In this document: positions 1 through 7,446 of the stretch, piece after piece
Numbering within the stretch: position 1 is the stretch's first letter
Layout of the letters: every line of letters begins with the position of its first letter
Source of the DNA: DASSJT01 sp963715025
GTDB taxonomy: Bacteria; Actinomycetota; Actinomycetes; Actinomycetales; Dermatophilaceae
Length of the DNA stretch: 64,000 bases
Assembly (NCBI GenBank): GCA_963715025.1
Contig: CAVQQQ010000002.1
Coordinates: 186,001 to 250,000 of the forward strand
Direction: 5' to 3'
Position numbers and translations under genes: made by a program
The notes under the pieces: model-generated
Database searches by the model: none
Told to the model about the DNA's origin: nothing
What the model saw: the letters and a program-made list of their open reading frames with translations, nothing else

Positions 1-44
1 GACTCCACGACAAGGCGGCGGGCACGCTGATCGTCCGCCGCTGA
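1..44 (+). CDS. RDD family membrane protein, 3' end only
   Basis: Only the last 13 codons and the TGA stop (42-44) are inside the window. The visible tail reads LHDKAAGTLIVRR, which resembles the usual C-terminal end of RDD-family membrane proteins, where an Asp before an A-G-T-x-V-V strand follows the last membrane segment. A strong hairpin starts about 25 bases after the stop. An RDD protein (Rv2219A) also lies beside the DUF4191 and lipA genes in Mycobacterium, which supports the call. The fragment is too short for certainty. Confidence 0.5.
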   Translation, partial: LHDKAAGTLIVRR

Positions 45-67
45 GGGCGCAGCGCCCTCCCGACCGC

Positions 68-104
68 TGACGGCCCGACGCGCCGGTGGCGCGTCGGGCC
101 ATCA
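68..104. terminator. Bidirectional hairpin terminator
   Basis: A 13-bp perfect GC-rich stem (72-84 with 88-100) with a GGT loop is extended outward by TGA/TCA pairing after one mismatch. It lies between a plus-strand gene ending at 44 and a minus-strand gene ending at 122, so it can serve both. There is no T-run, as is common in high-GC actinobacteria. Confidence 0.75.
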
Positions 105-121
105 GTCGGGCGAGCTGATCG

Positions 122-724
122 TCAGCGGCGCCGGACCACGTCACGGATCCGCGCCGACGCGTCGGTGAGGATGTCGATGACCTCGCGGGTCTGCTCGGCG
201 CTCAGCCCGTGCCGCCTCCACGCCTGGCGCGCCTCCTGCCGCAGGTCATTGGCCGCGATCTCGAGGTCGCGCACCAGGCCGGAGCCACCCCCCGGCCGGG
301 CCGTGCTCGTGAAGCCGCCGACCGGTGTTGCGGTCCGACGCGCCTCCTGGGCAGCCTGCTTCAGCTCGGCGCGCAGGTCCTTCGCCTGGTCGCGCACGCG
401 CCCGCGAACGTCCTCGGCGAGCTCACGCACCGAGTGGTCAAGGTCGCTCTCGAGGCTCGCCAGTTCGTCCTGGCGCCGGCGTACCTCTTCCCGACCAGCC
501 TCGGTGATGCGATAGACCGCCTTGCGGCCGTCGTCGACCCGCTCGACCAGGCCCTCTTCCTCGAGTTTGGCCAGGCGTGGGTACACCGTGCCGGCGCTGG
601 GGGAGTAGAGACGGTTGAACCGCTGCTCGAGGTCCTGGATGACCTCATAGCCATGTCGGGGTCCCTCATTGAGCAGGGCAAGCAGGTAGAGGCGAAGCTG
701 TCCGTGGGCGAAGACGGGGCTCAC
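122..724 (-). CDS. PadR family transcriptional regulator
   Basis: The 200-residue protein begins with the PadR winged-helix domain (about residues 8-90): a helix reading GQLRLYLLALLNEGPRHGYE, then the SAGTVYPRLAKLEEEGLVE recognition region and the beta wing around DGRKAVYRITEAG. The rest (about 95-200) is charged and helical, suitable for dimerisation or ligand sensing. The start is GTG at 724, one base after the stop of the DUF4097 gene at 726, so the two form one transcript with the regulator second. PadR proteins often repress their own operon; two direct TATATCGCG repeats just upstream of the first gene are the likely operator. The ligand cannot be told from sequence. Confidence 0.9.
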   Translation of the reverse strand: MSPVFAHGQLRLYLLALLNEGPRHGYEVIQDLEQRFNRLYSPSAGTVYPRLAKLEEEGLVERVDDGRKAVYRITEAGREEVRRRQDELASLESDLDHSVRELAEDVRGRVRDQAKDLRAELKQAAQEARRTATPVGGFTSTARPGGGSGLVRDLEIAANDLRQEARQAWRRHGLSAEQTREVIDILTDASARIRDVVRRR

Positions 725-725
725 G

Positions 726-1625
726 TCACACCGCCTCGGTGCCCTGGTCGGCCGGTGTGCTCGTGGAGCGCAGTACGACGATGCTGCCCGAGACGGAGGT
801 GGCCTTGAGCTTCAGCCCACCATCGCCCTCGGTGAGCCGTCCGCCGGGCGGCCGCGATCCCCGGCGCACCTCGTGCCCGTCAACGACGACCTGGCCAGAG
901 GCTGTGTTGGCCGCGACGTCGTACCCGTCGTGTGGCGCACGGACGGTCACCTCGCCGGACACCGAGTTGGAGGTGACGCTGGCCCGGCCGTTGACCATGT
1001 CGAGGGCGATGTCGCCGCTCACCGTGTGGATGGACACCTCCGGGAGGTCGCTCTGCTGGGCGGTGACCGAACCCGACACCGAGTTGACGTGCAGTGGACC
1101 TCTGATGCTGCGGCACTCGACGTCTCCGCTCACGGTGTTGACGTCGACGGTGCCCGCGATGTCGTCGAGGGCCAGGGAGCCCGAGACGGTGTTCACCCTG
1201 GTCCGGGCCCGCACGCCGGCAACCAGGCCACTGGCGCTCACCGTGTTGACGCTGCACTCGGCGCCCTCGGGAATCGAGACGCTGAGCACCACCTTGTTGC
1301 GGTCCAGAGTGCCGACCATCCGGACGACCTTGTCCACGATGCCGTTGTCGGAGTCCTGGCCATGCGTGATCGACAGCTTGGACCCGTCCCACCGGACCTT
1401 GAGCGGCTCGCCCTCGATCCCCGACACCTCCACGCGGGCCGCGGGGGAGTCACTGTGGGTCACGACGTCGACCCGCCCCCCGACCACCGCTACGAGCAGT
1501 TTGCGGACCTGCTCTGCCTCACCGCCCACATCAAGGATGCGGGGCTCTCGGATCTTCCACTCCTGGGCGTCCGGCACGTGCCACCTCCGAGTCTCGGGCC
1601 GGTGCGCTTCCCGCGCCTCCGGCAT
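726..1625 (-). CDS. DUF4097 family beta-strand repeat protein
   Basis: The 299-residue protein contains a run of about 20-residue repeats, each carrying a variant of N-T-V-S-G (about residues 115-285). This is the hallmark of DUF4097/DUF4098 adhesin-like beta-solenoid proteins. There is no signal peptide or clear membrane segment, so it may be cytoplasmic. The start is taken at ATG 1625 (MPEAREAHRPE), not at the more upstream in-frame codon at 1790, because the upstream part runs through the divergent promoter and the opposing gene. No ribosome site is visible, so the transcript may be leaderless. It is first in an operon with the PadR regulator, a common pairing in actinobacteria, often linked to envelope stress; the role here is unknown. 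Confidence 0.85.
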   Translation of the reverse strand: MPEAREAHRPETRRWHVPDAQEWKIREPRILDVGGEAEQVRKLLVAVVGGRVDVVTHSDSPAARVEVSGIEGEPLKVRWDGSKLSITHGQDSDNGIVDKVVRMVGTLDRNKVVLSVSIPEGAECSVNTVSASGLVAGVRARTRVNTVSGSLALDDIAGTVDVNTVSGDVECRSIRGPLHVNSVSGSVTAQQSDLPEVSIHTVSGDIALDMVNGRASVTSNSVSGEVTVRAPHDGYDVAANTASGQVVVDGHEVRRGSRPPGGRLTEGDGGLKLKATSVSGSIVVLRSTSTPADQGTEAV

Positions 1626-1629
1626 ACTT

Positions 1630-1666
1630 ACGCTATATCGCGTTCTTCCATTCACGTTATATCGCG
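1630..1666. promoter_or_regulatory. Probable PadR operator: two direct TATATCGCG repeats
   Basis: Two copies of ACG(C/T)TATATCGCG begin at 1630 and 1654, 24 bp apart, directly in front of the DUF4097-PadR operon start at 1625. They stand out as A+T-rich and repeated in an otherwise GC-rich divergent region. The position and copy number fit an operator where the PadR protein represses its own operon, but binding is inferred. Confidence 0.55.
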
Positions 1667-1737
1667 ACTTACCCGAGCACAAGTGGTCTGGACGCTCTTT
1701 CGTCACCTGCTCCGCCCGCCCCTGCGAGCATGTGCTG

Positions 1738-2601
1738 GTGACCGCCCGCATCGCCATCGCCACCGCGCACCTGCCAGTTGACATCGACATCGAGGACCCG
1801 CTCGTGGCAGCCGAGCTGCGGCGACGAGGGTATGCCGTTGACGTGGTCGTCTGGGACCGGAATCTGGATTGGCCGGCATACGACCTGGTGGTCGTGCGCT
1901 CGACCTGGGATTACTTCGACCGGCTGGAGCAGTTCCTCGCCTGGGTCGACGACCTCGGGTCGGTGACGCGAATCGTGAACCCTCCCAACGTGATCCGCTG
2001 GAACTCGCACAAGCGCTACCTCACCGAGCTGGGCGCTGCCGGCATCCCAGTGCTGCCGGCGCTGGAGATCCCTGGCGGAACTCATGATGCCGCCGAACGG
2101 GTGGCGTCCACCCAGTGGCACGACCTGGTGGTCAAGCCTGCGGTCGACGGCGGGGCGCGCTTCGCCCACCGCGGACTGGCCTCCTCGCCGGATACCCAGG
2201 CCCATGCCCTCAGCCTGGCGCGCACGGGGGACGTGATCGTGCAGCCGTACGCTGTGGGCATCGAGGCGGGTGAGACCTCGCTGTTCTTCTTCGGGGGCGC
2301 CTACTCGCACGCGGTGCGCAAGGTGCCCAAGCCCGGGGACTACCGGGTGCAGGCCCTGCACGGCGGGTCCGAGCTGCCCCACGTTCCCACCAGCACAGAG
2401 CTGGAGGTCGCCGTGGCGGCGATGGTCCAGGTGCCCGGTCGGCTCACCTATGCACGCGTGGACCTCCTCGACCACGAGGGTCGGACCACTCTGATGGAGC
2501 TCGAGCTGATCGAGCCGGACCTGTTTCTGCGCGTCGACGGCGGTGCGCTCGACCGGTTCTGTGACGCGGTCGAGGCCGAGCTGTCGTCCGTCACGGGTTA
2601 G
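1738..2601 (+). CDS. ATP-grasp domain protein (RimK/glutathione synthetase-like)
   Basis: The 287-residue protein has the fold order of ATP-grasp ligases: an N-terminal substrate-domain segment with the motif VVVRSTWDYF, a middle part with NPPNVIRWNSHKRYL, an ATP-binding Lys in DLVVKPAVDGGARF, and the C-terminal metal-binding pair in LMELELIEPDLFLR. Relatives are annotated as RimK-like or hypothetical actinobacterial ATP-grasp proteins that join an amino group to a carboxylate; the substrate is unknown. The start is GTG at 1738 (GTG 1732 is an alternative); no good ribosome site is visible. It is transcribed away from the PadR operon and stands alone. Confidence 0.75.
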   Translation: MTARIAIATAHLPVDIDIEDPLVAAELRRRGYAVDVVVWDRNLDWPAYDLVVVRSTWDYFDRLEQFLAWVDDLGSVTRIVNPPNVIRWNSHKRYLTELGAAGIPVLPALEIPGGTHDAAERVASTQWHDLVVKPAVDGGARFAHRGLASSPDTQAHALSLARTGDVIVQPYAVGIEAGETSLFFFGGAYSHAVRKVPKPGDYRVQALHGGSELPHVPTSTELEVAVAAMVQVPGRLTYARVDLLDHEGRTTLMELELIEPDLFLRVDGGALDRFCDAVEAELSSVTG

Positions 2602-2624
2602 CAGGCCCGCGGGCGAGCCCAGGG

Positions 2625-3365
2625 TCAGCGGCCGCGCATCGCCCGCCGGTCGACCCGCGCCTTCGTCGGGTCCATGCCAGCGGGCACGCCCAGGCGGATG
2701 CCGCCGAGCGACTTCAGCCGCTTGTTGACCACGGAGAGCTCCTCCTTGGTCAGCACCGGCTTCATCCGGGTCAGCTTCCGGGCCACCTTGCGCACGGAGA
2801 CATAGCCTTCGCCCTCGCCGACGAGCAGGGTCGTCACCGGTACGTTCGGGGCCACACGCTCGACCCTCTTGCGCTCGGAGGCGAGGAGCTTGCGGGCGCG
2901 CGCCTCAGGACCCTCCCCGAGCAGCACGATGCCCGGCCGGCCCACGGCGCGGAAGACCATGGCGGCAGTGGAGAGGTCACCGGCGCGCTGGGCATCGGCC
3001 GCAACGGGCTCTTGGGAGTAGTACCAGCCGCGGCGCAGACCGCCGAGAGCCGCGCCGGTGGCTCCCGGCTGCCCTTCGATCGATCCGTATGCCGCGCGCT
3101 CGGCCCTGCGGCTCAGGACGAGCAACGCCGCGATCAGGGCCAGGGGCACGGCCAGGACCGTGGCGTAGAGCCAGTGGCCCACGAGGGCCCCGATGCCGAT
3201 GACCACGGCCAGCGTGGCCACGGCGGCGAGCAGCATGTACCAGCCGATGAGAGGGTCCAGCCGACGCGAGGCGGTGAACACCTGGCGCATCTGGGCAAGC
3301 CGCCCCTGCTTCTCCTCGGGGGTGCCAGAGGGCACGGTCGACTGCTGCTTATCCTTGCGGGCCAT
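2625..3365 (-). CDS. DUF4191 domain-containing membrane protein
   Basis: The 246-residue protein matches the actinobacterial DUF4191 family. A charged N-terminus (MARKDKQ) is followed by two adjacent membrane segments at about 45-65 and 70-90, then a cytoplasmic basic domain ending in RVDRRAMRGR. The family is nearly always encoded beside lipA, as here (Rv2219 in M. tuberculosis), but its role is unknown. The start is ATG 3365, with a TATCCT box 7 bases upstream and no ribosome site, suggesting leaderless translation. The stop is 23 bases from the convergent ATP-grasp gene. Confidence 0.88.
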   Translation of the reverse strand: MARKDKQQSTVPSGTPEEKQGRLAQMRQVFTASRRLDPLIGWYMLLAAVATLAVVIGIGALVGHWLYATVLAVPLALIAALLVLSRRAERAAYGSIEGQPGATGAALGGLRRGWYYSQEPVAADAQRAGDLSTAAMVFRAVGRPGIVLLGEGPEARARKLLASERKRVERVAPNVPVTTLLVGEGEGYVSVRKVARKLTRMKPVLTKEELSVVNKRLKSLGGIRLGVPAGMDPTKARVDRRAMRGR

Positions 3366-3385
3366 AGCCGTCAGGATACGGGTCG

Positions 3386-4420
3386 TCAGGCCATCGCATC
3401 CATCGAGGGACTCATCGCGGCCACCAGCGACGCGGCCTCCTGGCGCGCCGGGGCGTGAGCTGCGTCGGCGAGATGCTTCAGGTGCGGGGGGATCTCCCGG
3501 TCCCACTCCGTCATCGCGGTGGCCCAGAGGCGACCTGCCCGGTAGGAACTGCGCACAAGCGGGCCCGCCATGACCCCCTTGAAGCCCATGTCCTCGGCGA
3601 CCCGGCTCCAGTGCACGAACTCCTCGGGCTTGACCCAGCGGTCGATGGGGTGATGCAGCTTCGACGGCCGGAGGTACTGCGTGACGGTGAGGATGTCGCA
3701 GCCGGCGTCGTGGAGGTCGGCGATGGCCTGCTCGATCTCGTGGTCCTCCTCGCCCATGCCGAGGATGAGGTTCGACTTCGTCACCAGCCCTGCCTCCCGC
3801 GCCATCGACAGCACCTTGAGGGACTTCTCGTAGGTGAACGCCGGGCGAATGCTGCGGAAGATGCGCGGCACGGTCTCCAGGTTGTGGGCGAACACCTCCG
3901 GGCGGGCATCGAAGACCTGGCCGACCAGATCCGGCTTGGCTCCGAAGTCAGGGGGCAGGATCTCGACACCGGTGTTGGGGTTGTGGGCGTGGATCTGCCG
4001 GATGGTCTCCGCATAGAGCCAGGCCGCGCCGTCGGGCTGGTCATCGCGCGCCACTCCGGTGACGGTCGAGTAGCGCAGGCCCATCTGCTTGACCGACTCG
4101 GCGACCCGGCGCGGCTCGTCGCGGTCGAGGGGGAGCGGACGACCCGTCGCGATGTCGCAGAAGTCGCAGCGCCGGGTGCAGATGTCGCCGCCGATCAGGA
4201 AGGTGGCCTCGCGGTCTTCCCAGCACTCGAAGATGTTGGGGCAGCCGGCCTCCTGGCACACCGTGTGGAGGCCCTCGGACTTCACCATCGAGTGCAGCTG
4301 CGTGTATTCCGGACCCATCTTCGCTGTCGTGCGGATCCACGGCGGCTTGCGCTCGATCGGCGTCTCGGCGTTGCGCGCCTCGACGCGCAGCAGCCTGCGG
4401 CCTTCGGGGGCGACGGTCAC
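3386..4420 (-). CDS. lipA: Lipoyl synthase LipA
   Basis: LipA inserts two sulfur atoms into octanoyl groups already bound to lipoyl domains, giving lipoate. The 344-residue product has both Fe-S motifs: the auxiliary cluster cysteines at about 55, 60 and 66 (CQEAGCPNIFEC) and the radical-SAM CxxxCxxC at 81, 85 and 88 (CTRRCDFC). The C-terminal RSSYRAG motif that carries the conserved Ser is also present. The start is GTG 4420, preceded by a GGGAG ribosome site; the longer in-frame extension lacks one. LipB lies 1.2 kb upstream on the same strand with two small genes between. SucB, encoded nearby, is a substrate protein. Confidence 0.97.
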   Translation of the reverse strand: MTVAPEGRRLLRVEARNAETPIERKPPWIRTTAKMGPEYTQLHSMVKSEGLHTVCQEAGCPNIFECWEDREATFLIGGDICTRRCDFCDIATGRPLPLDRDEPRRVAESVKQMGLRYSTVTGVARDDQPDGAAWLYAETIRQIHAHNPNTGVEILPPDFGAKPDLVGQVFDARPEVFAHNLETVPRIFRSIRPAFTYEKSLKVLSMAREAGLVTKSNLILGMGEEDHEIEQAIADLHDAGCDILTVTQYLRPSKLHHPIDRWVKPEEFVHWSRVAEDMGFKGVMAGPLVRSSYRAGRLWATAMTEWDREIPPHLKHLADAAHAPARQEAASLVAAMSPSMDAMA

Positions 4421-4562
4421 GAGGACTCCCTTGCCTTCACGTGTGGTGCACAGCCCAAGCCGGTATGCCGGGTGCACGCGTTCGCCCGGATGGTCACCGG
4501 GCGCTCTTCAAGACTACGCCCGGGCTCCGTCGAGCTATCCCCATGGCCCGGCGCTCCAGCGG

Positions 4563-4976
4563 TCAGCTGGGGAATGGGAAGGTCACCTGGGGGAAGTAGG
4601 TCATCCGGATCTCGTCGAAGAGCGTGTAGGCCACCACGAGGACGAGAGCCGCGTTCACGACGAGACCCACCCAGGCGCCGACGCGACCGCCGCGCCGCAG
4701 GGCCTTCACCGCAAAGACAACGCCGGCAACTGGCGCCGCGCCCAGGAGCAGCCAGAACGCGATCGCGACTGCCCAGCCGGCGACGTTGCGGGCGAACAGC
4801 AAGATGTCGCCCTCACTGAGGCCGAGCAGCGGGAAGATCAGATAGAGCCCGATGAACGACGTCGCGAGGTAGGCCGCGATGAACGTGGGCAGCATCCAAA
4901 GCGACCACCGGGTCAGGCGGGAGGCATCTTCCGGCTGGTGGGCTGTGCTCTTGGCTGACGGAGTGAGAGTTGTCAT
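4563..4976 (-). CDS. Small integral membrane protein, function unknown
   Basis: The 137-residue protein has three predicted membrane segments (about 28-52, 64-90 and 100-118) and a polar N-terminus of about 25 residues. The overall shape resembles DUF4190/DUF805-like small membrane proteins, but I cannot assign a family. It lies between lipA and a START-like protein on the same strand, with about 140 bases of noncoding sequence on the lipA side and 230 bases upstream (4977-5208). In that upstream stretch I see only a short CTGGC-rich repeat. No functional prediction is made. Confidence 0.7.
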   Translation of the reverse strand: MTTLTPSAKSTAHQPEDASRLTRWSLWMLPTFIAAYLATSFIGLYLIFPLLGLSEGDILLFARNVAGWAVAIAFWLLLGAAPVAGVVFAVKALRRGGRVGAWVGLVVNAALVLVVAYTLFDEIRMTYFPQVTFPFPS

Positions 4977-5208
4977 GGCGGCCTCCTTGGTGAGCAGCCA
5001 CCTTCATCCCATGCGGGCGGGCCGCTGCCGACCAGAGGCCTTCGTCCCGCGGTGTCGGAAGCAGCGGTAAGGGTTGGTCGTGGCGCGGCGTGGCCTGGCC
5101 TGGCCTGGCGTGATGTGGACAGCGGCAGCCGGCGGTACGGCATACCCGATGTGGTCCCAGAGCGCACAGCCGCGCGGGGTCACGGCATTCGATGACGAGC
5201 TCGAAGAC

Positions 5209-5628
5209 TCAGCCAGCCGACTCGCACCGGGCCTTGAGGCTCGCCGCCTCGGTGGCCATGTATCGGCGGGTGAGCCGGCCGTAGAAAAGCCGGATCAGGG
5301 GCGCGAGTCCTCCGGAGTGCGAGACCGCGAGGGTGACCACGGTGCGGTCGCCGTCCTCGGCGAGGTCATGCGTGCCCTCGGTCACCACGCCCATGCTCTT
5401 GGTGACCCAGTCGAAGCGGGTGGGCGGCTCCCAGACGGCGATCTCCCACACCGCCTTGGCGAGTCTCGGCTGCTCGAGCTGAAAGTCAGCGCCCACCTGG
5501 GGCGAACCGGACAGGGCGCGAACACTGGTGACGGTTGGTGTCCAGGCTGGCCACGAGGCGACGTCGGCGAGCACGGCCCACACCTTGCCGATCGGCGCGT
5601 CGATGGTGACGGAGGTCTGGTACGCCAT
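5209..5628 (-). CDS. SRPBCC (START-like) family protein
   Basis: The 139-residue protein has the helix-grip fold pattern: an initial strand (TSVTIDAPIGKVWAVLAD), the W-P-x-W-T-P motif, a string of beta strands, and a long C-terminal helix (RRYMATEAASLKARCES). Proteins of this type bind hydrophobic ligands or act as cyclases; the ligand is not predictable. It starts 18 bases after the lipB stop, so the two are probably co-transcribed, with lipB first. Full length for the family. Confidence 0.85.
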   Translation of the reverse strand: MAYQTSVTIDAPIGKVWAVLADVASWPAWTPTVTSVRALSGSPQVGADFQLEQPRLAKAVWEIAVWEPPTRFDWVTKSMGVVTEGTHDLAEDGDRTVVTLAVSHSGGLAPLIRLFYGRLTRRYMATEAASLKARCESAG

Positions 5629-5645
5629 GGCTTCCGCCTTTTCGG

Positions 5646-6275
5646 TCAGCCGAGAATGTCGGCGAGTTGCTTCTCGGCATAGGGGAGCACATCGGCGACG
5701 GTGACACGCTCACCGCGCTCCCTGCTGATGGAGGATACCCCCGCATCCGGAATGCCACAGGGGATGATGACGTCGGCCCAGCCGAGGTCGTTGTCGCAGT
5801 TGAGCGCGAAGCCGTGCATGGTGACATCACGGCTGACTCGGATGCCGATGGCGCCGAGCTTGCGGTCGGGGCCACGGTCGTCGGCGGTGACCCAGATGCC
5901 GCTGCGTCCCTCGACGCGCGTGGTCTCGACACCGAACTCGCGGCAGATGCGGTTCATCACTTCCTCGAGGCGGCGCACGTGGGCCACCACGTCGACCGGG
6001 GAGGGCAGCCTGACGATGGGATAGCCCACCAGCTGGCCTGGTCCGTGCCACGTGATCTTGCCGCCCCGGTCCACGTCGATAACGGGGGTGCCGTCGAGGG
6101 GGCGCTCATGGGGTTCGGTCCGCTTGCCGGCCGTGTAGACCGCCTGGTGCTCCAGCAGGAGCACGGTGTCGGGCTCGTCTCCCCCGGCGACCGCCTCGTG
6201 CACCGCGCGCTGGCGATCCCAGGCAACGAGGTAGTCGACGAAGTCGGGGTCGAACCCGAGGTGCTCGAATCGCAT
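5646..6275 (-). CDS. lipB: Octanoyl-ACP:protein octanoyltransferase LipB
   Basis: LipB transfers octanoyl groups from acyl carrier protein to lipoyl-domain lysines, the step before LipA. The 209-residue protein has the expected motifs: GGKITWHGPGQLVGYP, the catalytic Lys at 139 (RKLGAIGIRVSR) and the catalytic Cys at 173 (IIPCGI). The start is ATG 6275. A TAGGGT box ends 6 bases upstream and no ribosome site is seen, so it is probably leaderless. It is divergent from the oxidoreductase gene at 6334, the two sharing a 58-base promoter region. Confidence 0.96.
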   Translation of the reverse strand: MRFEHLGFDPDFVDYLVAWDRQRAVHEAVAGGDEPDTVLLLEHQAVYTAGKRTEPHERPLDGTPVIDVDRGGKITWHGPGQLVGYPIVRLPSPVDVVAHVRRLEEVMNRICREFGVETTRVEGRSGIWVTADDRGPDRKLGAIGIRVSRDVTMHGFALNCDNDLGWADVIIPCGIPDAGVSSISRERGERVTVADVLPYAEKQLADILG

Positions 6276-6333
6276 GGCAACACCCTACGCCCGAGGTGGC
6301 GAAAGCCGTTCGGTGCCATCTAGGTTCGGGGTC

Positions 6334-7374
6334 ATGGTGCGAGCAGGTCTGGTGGGCTATGGCTTCGCGGGTCGTGACATCCACGCTCCCCTGATGCGCG
6401 AGGCGGGGGTCGAGATCGCAGCGGTGCAGACCGCCGACCCGCAGCGTCGACAGCGCGCGGCAGTCGAGAACCCCGCCGCGGCTGTCGTCGACGACCTGAC
6501 GGCCATGCTGGGTGTGGCTGACCTCGACGTCGTGGTGCTGGCCTCGCCGAGTGGCGCCCATGCCGAGCAGGCCCTCCGCGTGGTGCAGGCCGGTGTCCCG
6601 CTGGTGGTGGACAAGCCGCTGGCCGTCGACGCCACTGAGGCGCTGCGCGTGGTCGACGCGGCAGCCAGCGCGGGGATCCCGCTGACCGTGTTCCAGAACC
6701 GTCGGTTCGATGCCGAGCACACGACGATGGTCGAGGTGGCGAGATCCGGTGACATCGGCGAGGTCTACCGGGCCGAGCTGCGCTGGGAGCGCTGGCGTCC
6801 GGTCCCGAAGCAGCGGTGGCGCGAGCAGGTGCCTGCGAGCGAGGGTGGCGGCATCATGCTCGATCTCCACAGCCATCTCGTCGACGCAGCGGTCGCCCTG
6901 CTCGGCGAGGTGCAGTCGGTCTTCGCCGAGGTCGAATCACGGACGACCGTCGCCGAAGACGACGCGTTCCTCGCCTGCCGACACGTGTCAGGGGCGACCT
7001 CCCACCTGAGCGCGTCATCGGTGGTCGCGGCCCCCGGGCCCCGGCTGCGGGTGCTGGGCAGCCGCGGCGCCTTCCTGCTCAGCGCTTTCGAGCACGAGCC
7101 CAACATCTTCCCGGATCTCGACAACGACGAGCCGGGGCACGCGGGCTGGATCTATCGCGGCGAGGAGCGGATCCCGGCGCGGCGCGCTGCCAGCAGTCAG
7201 GTGGACTTCTACCGGGGTGTCGTTGCGGCCCTGGGCACCGCGGATCCGCAGCGTGCCATGCCCGTGGATCCCCGCGATGCGGTCCACACGCTCGCGGTCA
7301 TCGACGCCGCCCGAATGAGCGCCGCCGAGGGTCGGGTCGTCGAGGTGGCCACGCCAGGGCAGCCACGGATCTGA
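6334..7374 (+). CDS. Gfo/Idh/MocA family oxidoreductase
   Basis: The 346-residue protein has an N-terminal Rossmann fold with G-x-G-x-x-G (GLVGYGFAG) and the family motif VDKPLAVD at about residues 91-98, which carries the catalytic/cofactor Lys. The C-terminal half is the mixed alpha/beta substrate domain with the EGGGIMLDLHSHLVD region. Members reduce or oxidise sugars, inositols or related compounds with NAD(P); the substrate is unknown. The start is ATG 6334, 7 bases after a TAGGTT box (6321-6326), so translation is probably leaderless. A 13-bp hairpin after the stop can terminate the transcript. Confidence 0.9.
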   Translation: MVRAGLVGYGFAGRDIHAPLMREAGVEIAAVQTADPQRRQRAAVENPAAAVVDDLTAMLGVADLDVVVLASPSGAHAEQALRVVQAGVPLVVDKPLAVDATEALRVVDAAASAGIPLTVFQNRRFDAEHTTMVEVARSGDIGEVYRAELRWERWRPVPKQRWREQVPASEGGGIMLDLHSHLVDAAVALLGEVQSVFAEVESRTTVAEDDAFLACRHVSGATSHLSASSVVAAPGPRLRVLGSRGAFLLSAFEHEPNIFPDLDNDEPGHAGWIYRGEERIPARRAASSQVDFYRGVVAALGTADPQRAMPVDPRDAVHTLAVIDAARMSAAEGRVVEVATPGQPRI

Positions 7375-7414
7375 GCATCGTCGGTTCCTCCGGCGGGCTG
7401 TGGACAACCCGGCC

Positions 7415-7443
7415 GTCAGCCTGCCGGTTCCCGGCAGGCTGAC
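7415..7443 (+). terminator. Hairpin between oxidoreductase and kinase genes
   Basis: A 13-bp perfect inverted repeat (7415-7427 with 7431-7443) with a TTC loop lies 40 bases after the oxidoreductase stop. It ends only 3 bases before the ATG of the next gene, so it could also hide that gene's start region. It is most simply a terminator without a T-run. Confidence 0.6.
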
Positions 7444-7446
7444 GCC

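Noticed and set aside
1626..1790. N-terminal extension of the DUF4097 protein to 1790
   Set aside because: It would cover the operator repeats and the start of the opposing gene and has no family resemblance; ATG 1625 is preferred.
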